From: Neoceratodus forsteri
Lineage: Eukaryota > Chordata > Ceratodontiformes > Ceratodontidae
DNA length: 64,000 nucleotides
Assembly (NCBI GenBank): GCA_016271365.2
Contig: CM057459.1
Coordinates: 818,211,001 to 818,275,000 of the forward strand
Direction: 5' to 3'
Under the pieces are notes generated by a model that searched no databases, had not been told where the DNA came from, and saw only the letters and a list, made by a program, of their open reading frames with translations. Each line of letters starts with the position of its first letter. Position 1 is the stretch's first letter. Made by a program: the position numbers and the translations under genes. Shown one piece after another: positions 1-10,482 of the stretch.

Positions 1-251
1 TGCACTGGATCACTTGCTGTCCGTTCGTATTGTGGCCAGGGAAACCTCACTGCATTGCCTCCAGGTAATCTGACAGTCCAGCTTTCATCAAGTGCTGCAG
101 ATCGCAGCCTTTCAGGAGTGATAAATGGCAGAAGGTACATTGAAAAAAAAAAAATCTTCTCCTTGGTGAGGCTTTTCCAGTCGTCCAGCATTACTCAGTT
201 ACGGAAATGCTGGACAACCGAGAGACACACATGCGTAGTGGTGGTGAGTTT

Positions 252-319
252 GTTATGGTATCGTTCTGATGTAGTCAAGAGGGGTTAACAACCTCTTGCC
301 ATCACAATGATACCATAAC
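252..319. repeat. MITE-like hairpin
   Basis: An imperfect palindrome. The outer arms are GTTATGGTATC at 252-262 and GATACCATAAC at 309-319, with an inner pair CAAGAGGGGTT / AACCTCTTG around a short loop. There is no coding capacity. It resembles the terminal hairpin of a non-autonomous DNA transposon, but I cannot assign a family. The rest of 1-430 holds nothing I recognise. Confidence 0.55.
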
Positions 320-429
320 AACATAGCAAACTTGCCAGTTTCAGTTGGTAATCATCCTCTCCCATACATTATACTGTAAAATTAAATTCCTGTGGGAGTG
401 GTACTGGCATGGCACTAAAAAAACAGGCG

Positions 430-700
430 TAGTACTGTATTTTGAGAGCAGACCTTGAACCTGGAGACCCGAATTTCAATTCTAAAACTATCATTGACTC
501 ACCATGTAACCTTGAGCAAGTAATTTTACCTCTCCATATTTATCCTCTTTGTAATCTCTCTGTATTCTAATTATCTCTGTACTGTTTCAATCTCCTTGTG
601 TGCTGAAATAGTAGAAACATTTTCTCCCTTCCCTCTTCTGGAATGGAAAAGTGCTTTGGGATACAGGTTGCTTGACATAAAACACATTTCTTTCCCTTCA
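430..700 (+). mobile_element. MIR/CORE-like SINE remnant
   Basis: The stretch around 455-560 has the layout of an old tRNA-derived SINE of the MIR/CORE type: a degraded B-box-like region, then 'gactcaccatgtaaccttga' and 'gcaagtaattttacctctcc', matching the well-known conserved core of that class. Downstream, 'gtgctttgggata' near 650 looks like the LINE-derived tail of such SINEs. It is heavily diverged, so the boundaries are uncertain. Nothing was recognised in 700-985. Confidence 0.45.
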
Positions 701-985
701 TTAAGCTGTAACACTCTGAAGGAATGGAAGCTGTGTGAATGGGTCTTTGGCGTTTGCATTAGGGCCTCATGTGCAGATCCAAGTCAAAGACTTTGTGCAC
801 ACCGCTACACCACCAGACATGTTGGTAGTAGTCCATTTAAAAACATGCTAAAATGCCTAGAAGGCTAAAATAAAAATGTAGTAGTGAAAAAACAGGGAGT
901 TTAACTGAATGGTTATTTTATTTTAGTACATAAAGCCATCACTGCTAAAAGGCCTTACAGCAAGAAGCACACAAGTATAACAGTA

Positions 986-1639
986 TGTCACCTACCCCTC
1001 ACCACTGTCTACAGGCCTGATGGAGGAAAGGGAAGGGTGTGCCACTCAGTAGCTGAAATGCATCCAGTCACTGAATTAAACTTGGCACATACCTGTAGCA
1101 GATCTCAAGGTTCACTGGCAGTTGCAGGGTGTGGCCAAAACATGGGTGCTGTAGGACAGGAGTCTCAGGCTGCAGAGGCAAGCTGGAGCTAGCAGGCAGA
1201 TGTCAAAATTCATATTAAAGCAGCAGAAGGCCACACTGAAGATAAATGTAAACAAACAAATTCATTTATTTTTCATCCAAATGACACTGACAGCTCCTGA
1301 GAGCTGGGGGCATGACTTGTATAGATACAACAGTTCTTTTGTGGCACAGAGCCATGGCACCATACTTGTGGATGAGAAGGCCTTGACGCTGGATCCTACT
1401 GAGCCGGGGGACTCACAAACATTTAGGCAGCAGCAAAACCAGGCTAGTCTGTCTTCCAATCTTGGTCTAACTTAAACTCAACAGCTTGAACCCTGGCCTA
1501 TCACTCTTCCCGTCACTCTTTCGCGATGGTATCTAAACAGGCTGCAGCGCTTTCATTCCTTCTCTTTCCTCATGCAATACAGGGCCTTTGACACCAGCAT
1601 CCCAGGATAACTTATACCATAGTCAATATGGGGATGCAC
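986..1639 (-). repeat. 3' LTR of old endogenous retrovirus (copy 1 of a direct repeat)
   Basis: About 640 bp that aligns along its length with 9821-10482 in the same orientation. Shared anchors include 'cctgtagcagatctca', 'ggagtctcaggctgcagag', 'gtcaaaattcatattaaagc' and 'gctggatcctactgagccgg'. It begins with TG on the plus strand. The copies differ at many positions, so they are old. The primer binding site next to the other copy shows the element reads on the minus strand, which makes this the 3' LTR. The inner (right) boundary is uncertain by about 15 bp, and no clear target duplication or polypurine tract was found. Confidence 0.6.
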
Positions 1640-2040
1640 CAGGCTCCCTTAATCTCTCTCCTTACAGGCTATCTTTAGGGAAATGGGTGCCACATGGGTT
1701 CAGGGAAAAAGGGATGCCACTACCACTATACTCCATGATGCAGGCTGACACCACTACGCCGTCCCCTCTGTTCCACACAATACCAGGCCTCAGTCCAGAA
1801 ACTAGGCCCTTATCCCACCCCGGTGCCCCGGTGCACACAGGTGGGCCATATCTTCTTCCCCAGGCCGCGGCTCCCAATGCAGACCCAGTCCCAGCCACAC
1901 CACAGATCCCTAGACCACCCCAACTTCCACTGAGCACACTACATCGCCGAGTCGCCAAGGCCCGAAACCCAGGCTGGAGCCAGAGCCCCAGCTGACTTGA
2001 TGCTCTCGAACTGTCTCTCCCACAGACCTTCTCCAAACAG
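1640..2040. other. GC-rich segment between LTR and CR1, unassigned
   Basis: About 400 bp, clearly more GC-rich than its surroundings and proline-codon rich in the plus frame, open on both strands for roughly 125-135 codons. If the provirus model is right, this is the 3'-most internal part of the retrovirus, just inside the 3' LTR. I see no recognisable domain, signal peptide or fusion-type motif, so I do not call it a gene. A pyrimidine-rich stretch at about 1647-1666 could be a decayed polypurine tract on the minus strand. Confidence 0.3.
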
Positions 2041-2770
2041 AAAAACTGTGCCCATTAAATATGAACATACGAAATTTGCCAGCAGATAAAGGCCTAGAGG
2101 TCTCTCAAGTCTGCTCGAATGTGCAGCTAGCACCCTTATTCTGAAGCTGCCCCTCCCTCCCTTCCACCCTTCCCCTTCATTAACCCACCTTCGTGTCCTG
2201 TCCCATCCCCTTTTGAAGCAGTCCACTGTTCTACTGATACCACTTCTGTAGCACATTCCACCCAGCCACCACCTCTCTGTAAAAAGTGCTCCTCATCTCC
2301 TACTGAACTTTCCTCCTCCAGTCTCATATCATGGCCTCTGTGCCCTCCCTCCCTCCCTTACTTTGAACAGCCCCTCTGTACCTGTCTTGTTTATTCCTTT
2401 CATGTATTTGAAGGTTTCAATCATGTCCACATGTCCCTCCTCTCCTCCAGTGAGTGGTTGTTCAACTCCCTCAACCTCCTCTTGTATGATAAGTCCCCAG
2501 CCCCTTGATCATCTTTTGTCCATCCACGCTGCACCCCTCCAGTAACTTAATGGCCCTCTCAGATATGGGCACCAGTACTGCACGTAGTACTCCAGGTGCG
2601 GCCCAATCCAATGACCCATACATGGCAGAATCACCTCCTCCTCCTCGAGGTTATACCCTGCAATACAACCCAGCATTTTGTTGGCCTTTGCACCTGCCTT
2701 CCTACATTGTGCCAAGTTGTTCATTGACCCTGCAATGAGCACCCCAGGTCCTTCTCCTCCTCTGTCTGGG

Positions 2771-3676
2771 CTAGCTGCACTCCCCCAGCTGGTAACTCCT
2801 CCTTAAGTTCTTCATCCCAAAATGCAGCACCTTGCACTTTTTGGCATTAAACCCCAGTTGCCAGGTGTCTGACCAGGTTTCAAGCTTTGCCAGATCATCC
2901 TGCAACCCCTGCCACCCCCCTAGGTCTTCCACCACCACTCCTACCTTGGTATCATCAGCAAACAGACTGATCTTGCTCTTGATGTCCCATGATATGTCTG
3001 CAATGAATGTCCCAAACAACACTGGTCCCAACACTGAGCCCTGTGGAACACCGCTCGTCACTACCCTTGGGTGTGAGAGCTCCCCACCCACCACCACCCT
3101 CTGTTGCCCTCCCTGAAACCAGTTTCCTACCCATCTCACCAGCTTTGCACCCACCCCTGTGCCTACTAACTTACTTCCCAGCCTTCCATGCTGCACTGAG
3201 TCGAATGCCTTACTGAAGTCCAGATACAGGACATCCACTGCATGGCCCCTGTCCAGTTACCTAGTTACCCAGTCATAGAACTCCACCAGGTTGGTTTGGC
3301 AGGATCTACCCCATATGAAGCCATGCTGTCTGCTGTCCTGTAGTCCTTTGGCCTCTAGGAGGACCACCAGCCTCTCCTTCAGGATAGTCCCCATTAGCTT
3401 GCTCATGATGAATGTGAGGCTCGCTGGTCTGTAGTTTCCCGGTTCATCCTTAAGGCCACTCTTGTGGAGGGGCACCACATGAGCCATCCTCCAGTCCTGA
3501 GGTACACACCCCAAATGTAGTGAGGCATTAAATAGGTCTGCCAAATGTCCTGCAAGGACCTCTGCCAGCTCCTTCAGTACCCTTGGGTGGATGCCATCTG
3601 GGCCTGGCACCTTGTCCACCCTCAGTGCCTTCAAACCCTCCCAAACTCTGCCCTCTATGATTTCCCCATCTGTCAC
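2771..3676 (-). pseudogene. CR1 ORF2 reverse transcriptase domain (broken)
   Basis: Two adjoining minus-strand frames, 3676-3257 and 3238-2771, carry a reverse transcriptase. Visible motifs in order are 'VPGPDGIHPRVLKE' (start of the finger domain), 'NYRPASLTFIMSKLM', 'LYLDFSKAFDSVQHG' (motif A with its catalytic Asp), 'TSGVPQGSVLGPVLF' (motif B) and 'SLFADDTKV' (motif C with both Asp present). It would copy LINE RNA at a nicked target site. A stop and frame change near 3250 separate the two parts, so no functional protein is expected. The order and motifs fit CR1 rather than L2 or L1. Translation ends near 2771 and the 3' UTR follows. Confidence 0.9.
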
Positions 3677-3753
3677 CCCCTTCCCGTTTCTGCCATTTCT
3701 CCTGCATGGGTGTCACTCCCCTCTTCTCTTTAGTAAATTCTGAGCAAGAAGTA

Positions 3754-4919
3754 TCATTTAGTGTTTCTGCCTAATCCTTTCCTAGCTACCCAACCCCCCT
3801 CCTTCCTAATCCTTACTATGTGGTCCTTAGAGCTCCTTTTCTCCCTGATGTACCTAAAGAAGTCCTTCTCCCCCTTCTTAATGCCTTGTGCCAGCCTGAG
3901 TTCCGTAGATGCTTTGGCTCCCCATACTGCCATTGTCGCTGCCTTTGATTCTGTCAAGTACTCCTCCCTGACGTCCCCCCTCCCTGTTTTCTTGTACTTT
4001 CTAAAGGCTGCTCTTTTCCTTATTACCTTTTCCATGACCTCCTTGCTCAACCAGCTTAATTTCTTAGTCGTAGCCTTCTTGCTCTGGGCCTTGCAGCAGG
4101 TTTTGGCTACCTCCACTATCCCCATCTTTATGAGCTCCCACCTCTGGTTAGTGTCAATACTAGATTGATTTCTGGCCTGGTACCCTTTTACCACTTCCCC
4201 CATCTTCCCAAAGTCGGCCCTACTGAAGTCCAGCACTCTTGTGCTAGATTCCACTCCTTTCTTGCCCATATCCAATGTGAGCCAAACTGAGTGGTGGTCA
4301 CTCCCTGATAAGGGTTCCTCCACTGTAAGTTCTCTCACAAAGTCCCCATTTGCCAGCACAAGGTCAAGGGTATTCCCTAACCTGGTTGGTTCACTGACCA
4401 TTTGCAGCAGGAAGCTGTCCTGGAAGGCATCCAGCAGTACCTGCTCCCTTCTGTTCCTGGTTGTGGGGTACTCCAGTCCACTCTTGGCATGTTGAAGTCC
4501 CCCACAATCACCTCGCTACCCTTCTCGCAGGTCCTCCTGATCTGTCAAGCTAGTTCCCTGTCTAACTCCTCCGTCTGAGATGGTGGCCTGTACACCACTC
4601 CCATTCTAAGAATCCTGTTCTTGGAATCCTGGATTTGCATCCAAAGTGACTCCATACTACCCTCCCCCCCTTCCTCCCTTACACACTTCAGTCCTTCCTT
4701 CACATATAGTGCCACACCCCCTCCTTTCCCAATCATCTTGTCTCTACAAAATAACCTGTACCCTGGTACAGACAGGTCCCAGTCATTGTATTGGGTGGCC
4801 CATGTTTCTGTGATGGCTGTAATGTCCACCTCTCCCTCTGCCATGAGCACCTGTAACTCTGCAGTTTTCCCTCTAAGGCTCCTAGCATTAAGGGTGACCA
4901 CCTTCCACCCCTCCCCCAT
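3754..4919 (-). pseudogene. CR1 ORF2 endonuclease domain (broken)
   Basis: Minus-strand frames 4919-4545 and 4401-3754 give the AP-type endonuclease that opens ORF2. Seen motifs are 'VVTLNARSLRGKTAELQ' (N-terminal Asn strand), 'DITAITETWAT' (catalytic Glu), 'GGVALYVKEGL', 'RMGVVYRPPS' and, after a break near 4540, 'GNTLDLVLAN' and 'GSDHHSVWLTL' (the SDHH motif with the catalytic His). The domain would nick target DNA to prime reverse transcription. The segment from about 4100 to 3754 is the linker to the RT, lysine- and arginine-rich. A frameshift between the two parts makes it a pseudogene. Confidence 0.88.
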
Positions 4920-5058
4920 CCTGCCCCTTCTTTACTAGCATCACCAATAGTACTTGCCATTTGTCCCTTGTCCCTGTTATGGGGGGGGGGGGTAAGCTCA
5001 TATGGTTTTCCAACCTGTGGTCTCTGCATATCTCTTGCCCAATTGCCACCCCCCACTC

Positions 5059-5280
5059 CTAGTTTAAATTTCCAACTTCCTCTATGTACTCCTCTATCCT
5101 CTGTTTCAACATTTTCTTTCCCTCCTCACTCAAGTGTAGTCTGTCCTTGGCATAGAGACTACTGTCCTCCCAGGTGCACACAGGGAGAACTGGCCCTGCC
5201 TGCCCAGCAGGCAAGCCAGCCCACAATGTCAAAAAATGGGCAAGTGGGAGAAGAGGGTCACTATAGTAAGCATACCCCAA
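5059..5280 (-). pseudogene. CR1 ORF1 C-terminal remnant
   Basis: A 73-codon minus-strand open stretch directly upstream of the endonuclease. Its C-terminal half reads 'YAKDRLHLSEEGKKML', which has the D-x-x-H block that ends the SGNH esterase-type domain known from the ORF1 of several CR1 elements. It stops about 140 bp before the endonuclease frame. Homology is lost upstream of 5280, so either the LINE is 5'-truncated there or the rest has decayed beyond recognition. Confidence 0.55.
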
Positions 5281-5676
5281 AGGGGGTGCTTACCCTCGCC
5301 CCTCCTTTAAACCATTCACCTCCTGATGAATGGAGCACCTGGCTACCACCACAAAGAGGAACGAAGGGCAAGAAATGTGCATTCTTCTGTCCCCCCAAAG
5401 GGAACCACCACACATAGTGCATTACTCCAAGGGGCACAAAGCCCCTACCAGAAACCAAAAGGTCATGCTGCTGACAAAGTTAGGACCCAGCATACAGTTA
5501 CTGAAACCCCAACTAGGAAAGTTCCCAAATTTTTATGTAACAACAATAATACAAGAGGCTATAAAACATGCTGCAGGACATATAATACATTTTTTTCATT
5601 GTTCCCTGTACTATTCACTAGCAACTGTCATCTCCAATCACACACACATGAACGCACCAGACATACTTCATTTAAA
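5281..5676. other. No recognisable gene
   Basis: Overlapping open frames of about 120 codons exist on the plus strand (5326-5689) but have no recognisable domain and no bias that separates them from chance. This is probably provirus or pre-insertion sequence. Confidence 0.4.
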
Positions 5677-5818
5677 CAATAAGGCATGACAGGGTGTGTG
5701 TTATTGTGTAATAATGTTACTCCTGGTGTGGATGGAAGAACAAGGCAAAACAGAGTGCTTCCACCAGCTAAGGAGTGATGTTATTACACAATAACACACA
5801 CCCTGGAGTGCCTTATTG
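5677..5818. repeat. Long MITE-like hairpin
   Basis: A 142-bp palindromic element. The outer arms are CAATAAGGCA (5677-5686) and TGCCTTATTG (5809-5818). The stem continues inward through GGGTGTGTGTTATTGTGTAA on the left against TTACACAATAACACACACCC on the right, leaving about 50 bp of unpaired centre. Arms of roughly 45 bp with few mismatches and no ORF are typical of a non-autonomous DNA transposon. I cannot name the family. A shorter related motif lies at 7787-7823. Confidence 0.75.
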
Positions 5819-6555
5819 CTGTTATACAATGGCTCGTTCTGTTACATTTTGATGGAAAAAAAATACTCAGATGCAGGTTTAGTTTTTAAATTCATTTTAC
5901 TTGTGTCATTTATAAAACTGGCAAATTTGACTTAAAATAGTCCATTGTCAACATTGGTAATATTGTTTTTTGAATTGTGGTAAATAATTGATTTGCCAAA
6001 TAATTTGTTTTAAGCAACTGTTTGTAAACTGTTTAACTGTTGTTTTATAAACAAGAAAGCTGGTTAAACATGTTAAAAGAAAAATATTGTGCTTGTCACA
6101 CTGCATTTTAAAGGATTTCTGCTAGTTTGCAAGTCTGATAGAGAGCTGCAGTTTCATATTTTCACATTTTCATATTTCTAGAACTTGAAAACAACTTTTT
6201 AAAACTCCAAAGTGTTAAGAACAAAGGAGGTTTACCATTTGTTTAACATTATGCATCACATTGTGTATTTAAACGATTTTTTGCAACACTTTAAAATTTA
6301 TGTAGAGAACTGCAATTCTTTTTTTTTTTTTTTGCAGGTGTCCTATTTGTAGAAGTTAAAAACACACATACTGTTTCCTTGGATGTTGTAGCAGCCTTTC
6401 TGTAATGCTGTGGAGGAGTTGTGTGTGCTGCTCGTCATTGGTGTTTATCTGCTGGACCCAGGATCACTTCCTGGGTTGACCTAATTTCCTGCTTCGGGTT
6501 GAGCTTCAGAGGGCTAATTGTTTCTTGCTGCTTGGTCAATTTGGGACAGAATTGC
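5819..6555. other. AT-rich stretch, nothing recognised
   Basis: AT-rich DNA with a T homopolymer near 6319-6333. No motif, ORF or repeat partner was recognised. Part of it may be the 3' flank of the Crypton described next. Confidence 0.4.
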
Positions 6556-6559
6556 ACTC

Positions 6560-7735
6560 CAGGACTGGTGATCAGTAAGGTTTGCTTGCCAGTAGGAGCA
6601 CAGGGATGTTTCACTTTTATGTCCTGTGATGGACATAATCTCCCTCGCTTCTAGCCCAGCTTCAGCTAGCAGTTGGACTGCAGTAGCTCACAGGCTGTGG
6701 TTCATGTACACTATTGACAAACCTGCGAGCTTACAAATTCAAGGGAGCATACCGGCCAAGTGGTTTACCCCTATAGGCTCTAGGGTAAATCAGACATCTT
6801 TTTCTAGCTGCTCTTGTGATTTTCGGTGGGGATGTAGAATAGGCAGAGTGGATTTGCTGGCAGTTTTAAGAGATACTTCTTGAAGAAGGTTACTGGTCAT
6901 AGTGGTCTTCGTGGTATTTGGAACATTGCTCTGTGGCGGTTTTGATGGTCACACTCCAGCTCCATTGCATGGTTCTTTGTTTTTTCATTGAAACCCATCC
7001 TTATATTTAAAACCATCTTCTTTGTGGTTTATTTGGAAGGACTCTGGTTTGAGAGCTCTCTGCCCCTCGCAGCCTCTGTGAGCAAAATGGATCTGAAGCT
7101 CTAGTCACACTCTCCGTACCAGTTCTGCCACAGTGTTGGGGTTCAGAGCTTCAGATTCACGTATTTTTTGAAGGTCAGTTTTTGTGATGGGAGGGTGGTG
7201 GCTAGCAAGGTCTTTCTCTGACGTTGGATGTTTTTGAGATGGCCAGTGAAAACATTGTTAGCTACTAGAAAATCATTGTCATTTATAATGTTCATTGCTC
7301 TGCTTATTGGCGGCTCATTTACATAGCGATTGATTCCTGCCCACATAGCAACGTAGCTGGAGATGCTGCACTCTTCTTCAATCGAGTCTCTGACACTGCC
7401 ATAAAACTGCCTTAAAATATTATTTAGATCTTGTGCTGTTATTATTTTTAGATCACAGGGTATTTGTTTCTCTATTAGCCAATCCTGCAGTACTTGAATG
7501 GCACAGGTAGACTGACGTTTTGTGTTAACTTCATTTCTGTCAGTTTCTAGTTTATCTAAGATTTCTAGATCTAGGTCTAAGTGCCACTTTTTTGCCAGTA
7601 CTCACAGCAGCTGCAGATGCTGGTGGCACATTTTCTTTGTTTTCTGTGAAAATTTTTTTCAAGTTCTCTGTCAGACAGAAGGCAGAAGTTGACAGGAAAG
7701 CGCATGACAGATCTGATGTGAGTGATGTGAGGACT
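6560..7735 (-). pseudogene. Crypton-like tyrosine recombinase (DUF3504 / KIAA1958-like), decayed
   Basis: Reading minus strand from about 7735, successive frames match the Crypton-derived recombinase family that includes KIAA1958 and QRICH1. I see an N-terminal 'LLSDRELEKNF', then a frameshift near 7600, the SAM-like DNA-binding part 'SSYVAMWAGINRYVNEPP' and 'AMNIINDNDFLVANNVFTGH' (about 7380-7240), then the catalytic part: 'IHFAHRGCEGQRALK' with the first Arg region (about 7090-7050), 'VNHLAGMLP', 'VYMNHSL' followed by TGA (6690-6688) exactly where the H-x-x-R Arg codon belongs, and '[17 protein letters not shown]' with the GH+ and Tyr motifs (about 6635-6585). At least four stops and one frameshift make it dead. 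Cryptons integrate by tyrosine recombination and lack terminal repeats, so the ends are not defined. It lies inside the proposed provirus. Confidence 0.85.
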
Positions 7736-7786
7736 GATCCAGATGTTTAGATGCCCTAGTAATGAGATCATAGTCTGCCAGACATA

Positions 7787-7823
7787 GATACAGTGATGTT
7801 ATTGCTCAATAACATTACCGTAT
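7787..7823. repeat. Short hairpin
   Basis: ATACAGTGATGTTATTG pairs with CAATAACATTACCGTAT over a very short loop. The arm sequence GTGATGTTATT also occurs in the right arm of the 5677-5818 hairpin, so it may be a deletion derivative of the same MITE family. Confidence 0.5.
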
Positions 7824-9802
7824 CTGGGTACTGCTAGCAAATAAGATTGTAGGAAATTTCTTTGCCATTGTATAACTAAAATTATTACCCTCTAATTGCA
7901 TTCCACACAAACAACCATACCAACTGGCACACACCATTCACCCACTACACTCCCCCATTTATCACAACCAAAAGGGGCACATTAATTCATAGTCCAAAAG
8001 ATGGCAAATTCCAAGATGCTCAGCCCTCTGAAAGTCCAGGGCATAAAGCTTTCTTTTCAATAAACAAACGACTATCAGAAAAGTAATTTTCCCTCTACTT
8101 AAACATGAACAGCAATTATAACATGAATTTCAATGTTTTATCAATATGCAGAGGGTATCATTAAAAAGATTTCATCAATATGGAACAAGTCTCACAAAAG
8201 TCCAAGGGAGGTATTGAAACACAGTCCTGAGCATGCAATTAATGAGTTCATCGAGATATGACCCATTTTACATGGTGGTACCTCCACCGAGGGGGGTAAT
8301 AAAATCATGGCTCTGTCTTGGTGGTTTCAGCACCAAAAGAAATTATGGATATAATGTAATATTTGATGTGCCATCCCATAACATCTTGTATCAATGCAAA
8401 ATGCTTGAATAAGGTGAGTCCAGTCCAGACCGTGGAGTTGCATAGTGACCTTGTCTTCATGAAGGTAGAAGCTGCAGGGGGTCCAGATTGATGATTTCTC
8501 AACTGAAGTTTGTCCACTGCTCCTCTGAACACCCAGTTGGACTACTTCTCCTCAGTCACATCCCAGATTCATTCAGGCACATATGGATACTCCTCTTTAG
8601 GGTACTCTGCTCGAATCCTCCTCTGCAACCACCGTTTGGCTTGTTACCACTCCAGGCTACCATGCACACTGGTCTGAGAGGCCAATCCTGCTTCAAGCGA
8701 TGCCTCAGAGTGATACCAAACATTCAAAGGGGTCGTCAGGTAGCAGTCCATTAGTCTTATCCCAAAGAAGAATACACAGCTTGGGAAGCCTTGGTGTGTT
8801 ATCAGGCAGTGTCAAACGTGGGAGATGGTAAGGCTGAGGAATTGCCCACTCCATGTCCTGGTCCTCAAATGTCATTGGTGTAGGCAACTTGCCAGGTGGC
8901 AACAAAGGGGGCTCTCCATGGATGGAACCACACGGGCTAATCTTTTCCACCTTAACATCAGGTGACTCCTGTCCTGAAGTAGAAGCCTCATGGCCTGTAG
9001 AGCTGAAGACCCTGGTGGGTGTGGAAGCAGGCCCTGACTCCCTGGGGAGTCTGCAGATTTTACAGTTCTAACATGCACTCTCCCTTTGCCATGGGGAGGC
9101 TCAGGCGCCTTCAGAGGAGAAGAGCTGGGCAGATGGCTGTGTTCTTTCTCCACCTAAGTGTCCTCCTCTTTTCCAGGCCTGGTTTCAAGAGCAGATGGCT
9201 CCAAGGGTGTAGTAGCAGATCTTGCTATGTCCCAGGTGTTCAGACTGCCAGTTGACAAAACAGTGGTGGTCCAAGGGGTCATAGATGGTGCCTACAGCCA
9301 CATTGGCATGAAGGATGACACAGAATATATATTAGCCATAGGAGGCATCCCTCGAGGACTCAAGGAGCACAAAGGGAACTGAACTACTCCAACTCCTTGA
9401 TAGCTGCACATCACACATTGATTCATATGGGCCCCCCACGCCGCATTACTCCAGAGGCAGGATAAGAGCGATAATGGCACCATTGCTGGTGGGTTGCTGT
9501 GTGTAAGATTTTCCACCATGTTGCCTTGATTCCATAGCTGCTAGACCTCCACACCCTCACAACACAGTCTCCCACAATTCTGGTCTCTGCCTCAACCAAT
9601 CAGCATCTGCACAGTCTGTTTAGCATAGGATTTCCTATACAGATCTGTCCCCACACTGGCGCCAAAGTAAGGAGAGGCCCAAATCTCCAGCCAAGATGGG
9701 GCAGTACAGGAATTGCACACATGAAAACAAGCTTCAACCTACAAAGACACTGCCAATTCCCACAGAAACTCAAGGTACAGTCCTGTACCCCAAAGGTTTA
9801 AT
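7824..9802 (-). other. Probable provirus interior, no domain recognised
   Basis: About 2 kb lying downstream (minus strand) of the primer binding site, where leader and gag would be expected. Minus-strand open stretches occur at 9519-9292, 9153-8872, 8950-8705 and 8532-8305. They are proline-rich in places ('PSSSPLKAPEPPHGKG', 'PPLLPPGKLPTPMTFED'), which would suit a gag matrix/p12-like region. I see no major homology region or zinc knuckle. I therefore describe it only as candidate provirus interior. Confidence 0.35.
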
Positions 9803-9820
9803 ATCCCAGATAAGCCCCCA
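9803..9820 (-). promoter_or_regulatory. Retroviral primer binding site, tRNA-Pro type
   Basis: Read on the minus strand the site is TGGGGGCTTATCTGGGAT and directly abuts the inner end (TG on plus, CA on minus) of the LTR at 9821. It matches the complement of the proline tRNA 3' end at 15 of 18 positions. The mismatches are all CpG-decay type. This is the key evidence for orientation and class of the provirus. Confidence 0.7.
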
Positions 9821-10482
9821 TGTGTAGCCACTCCCTCCCCACTGTCCGGGGGCCTGACGGAGAAAAGTGGAGGGGGCACTACTCAGTAGCTGATACACAT
9901 CCAGTCACCAGATTAAAGTTGATACATACCTGTAGCAGATCTCAATGATTATAGGCAGTTGCAGGGTGGAGTCAAAACTGGGGTGCTGCAGGATAGGAGT
10001 CTCAGGCTGCAGAGGCAAGCTGGATTTAGTAGGCAGACGTCAAAATTCATATTAAAGCAGCAGAAGGCCACTCTGAAGTTAAAAATTAAACAAACAAATT
10101 AATTTTTTGTCTGCCAAATAACACTGACCGATCCCTGGAGCTGGTGCATGGCTTACATGGAGACAACAGTTCTTCTGTGGCATAGAGCCACAGCACCAAA
10201 CTTGTGGCTGAGAAGACCTCGATGCTGGATCCTACTGAGCCGGGGGGTTCAGAAACATTTAGGCAGCAACATAACCAGGTTGATCTCCCTTCCAATCTCG
10301 GCCTAACTTAAACTCAGTAACTCGAACCCATGGCCCACCGCTCTTCCCCTCGCACATTCGTGGTGGCAACTAAACAGGCTCCAGCTCTTCATTCCTTCCC
10401 TTTCCTCCTGCAACGCAGGGCCTTCGGCACCCAGGCCTCTGGCATCCCCCTGAATAACCACTACCCCAATTGCTGTATGCTG
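9821..10482 (-). repeat. 5' LTR of old endogenous retrovirus (copy 2 of a direct repeat)
   Basis: It aligns with 986-1639 for its whole length, starting TGTGTAGCCACTCCC on the plus strand and fading near 10468-10482. The inner end touches the primer binding site. Substitutions and small indels relative to the other copy are frequent. I could not find matching target duplications outside the two LTRs, as expected for an old insertion or one altered by later events. Confidence 0.6.

Larger units (their letters stand above)
2040..5280 (-). mobile_element. CR1-type LINE, nearly full ORF2 plus 3' UTR, antisense
   Basis: A minus-strand non-LTR retrotransposon. In minus-strand order it holds the end of an ORF1-like reading frame (5280-5059), an endonuclease (about 4919-3754), a reverse transcriptase (3676-2771) and a 3' UTR ending near 2054. 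The end sequence, read on the plus strand 'gaacatacgaaatttgcc' then 'agcagataaaggcc', is the same type of terminus seen at 63215-63260, supporting a shared CR1 family. A run of 13 G lies at 4981-4993. The reading frames are broken several times. The element sits inside the proposed provirus, so it is the younger of the two. Confidence 0.88.
986..10482 (-). mobile_element. Old minus-strand endogenous retrovirus, gammaretrovirus-like PBS, with nested insertions
   Basis: A pair of roughly 0.65-kb direct repeats bounds about 9.5 kb. Next to the right repeat, and reading on the minus strand, an 18-nt site (9803-9820) matches the complement of the tRNA-Pro 3' end at 15 of 18 positions. All three differences are C-to-T or G-to-A changes at ancestral CpG positions. 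tRNA-Pro priming is typical of gammaretrovirus-like elements. The interior has been invaded by a CR1 LINE (2040-5280), a hairpin (5677-5818) and a Crypton pseudogene (about 6560-7735). I cannot recognise gag, pol or env in what remains, so assignment rests on LTR pairing plus the PBS. A coincidental pair of dispersed repeats is the main alternative. Confidence 0.55.

Noticed and set aside
1588..2036. Plus-strand 135-codon and minus-strand 124-codon frames
   Set aside because: GC-rich sequence open on both strands, with no recognisable domain. Recorded only as an unassigned segment.
4241..4938. Plus-strand frames opposite the CR1 endonuclease
   Set aside because: Antisense shadows of the LINE coding region.
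5326..5689. Two overlapping plus-strand frames of about 120 codons
   Set aside because: Same DNA open in two frames without any domain or repeat relation.
9292..9519. Possible retroviral envelope or gag fragment
   Set aside because: Position fits the provirus model, but no family motif is visible, so it was not called as a gene.
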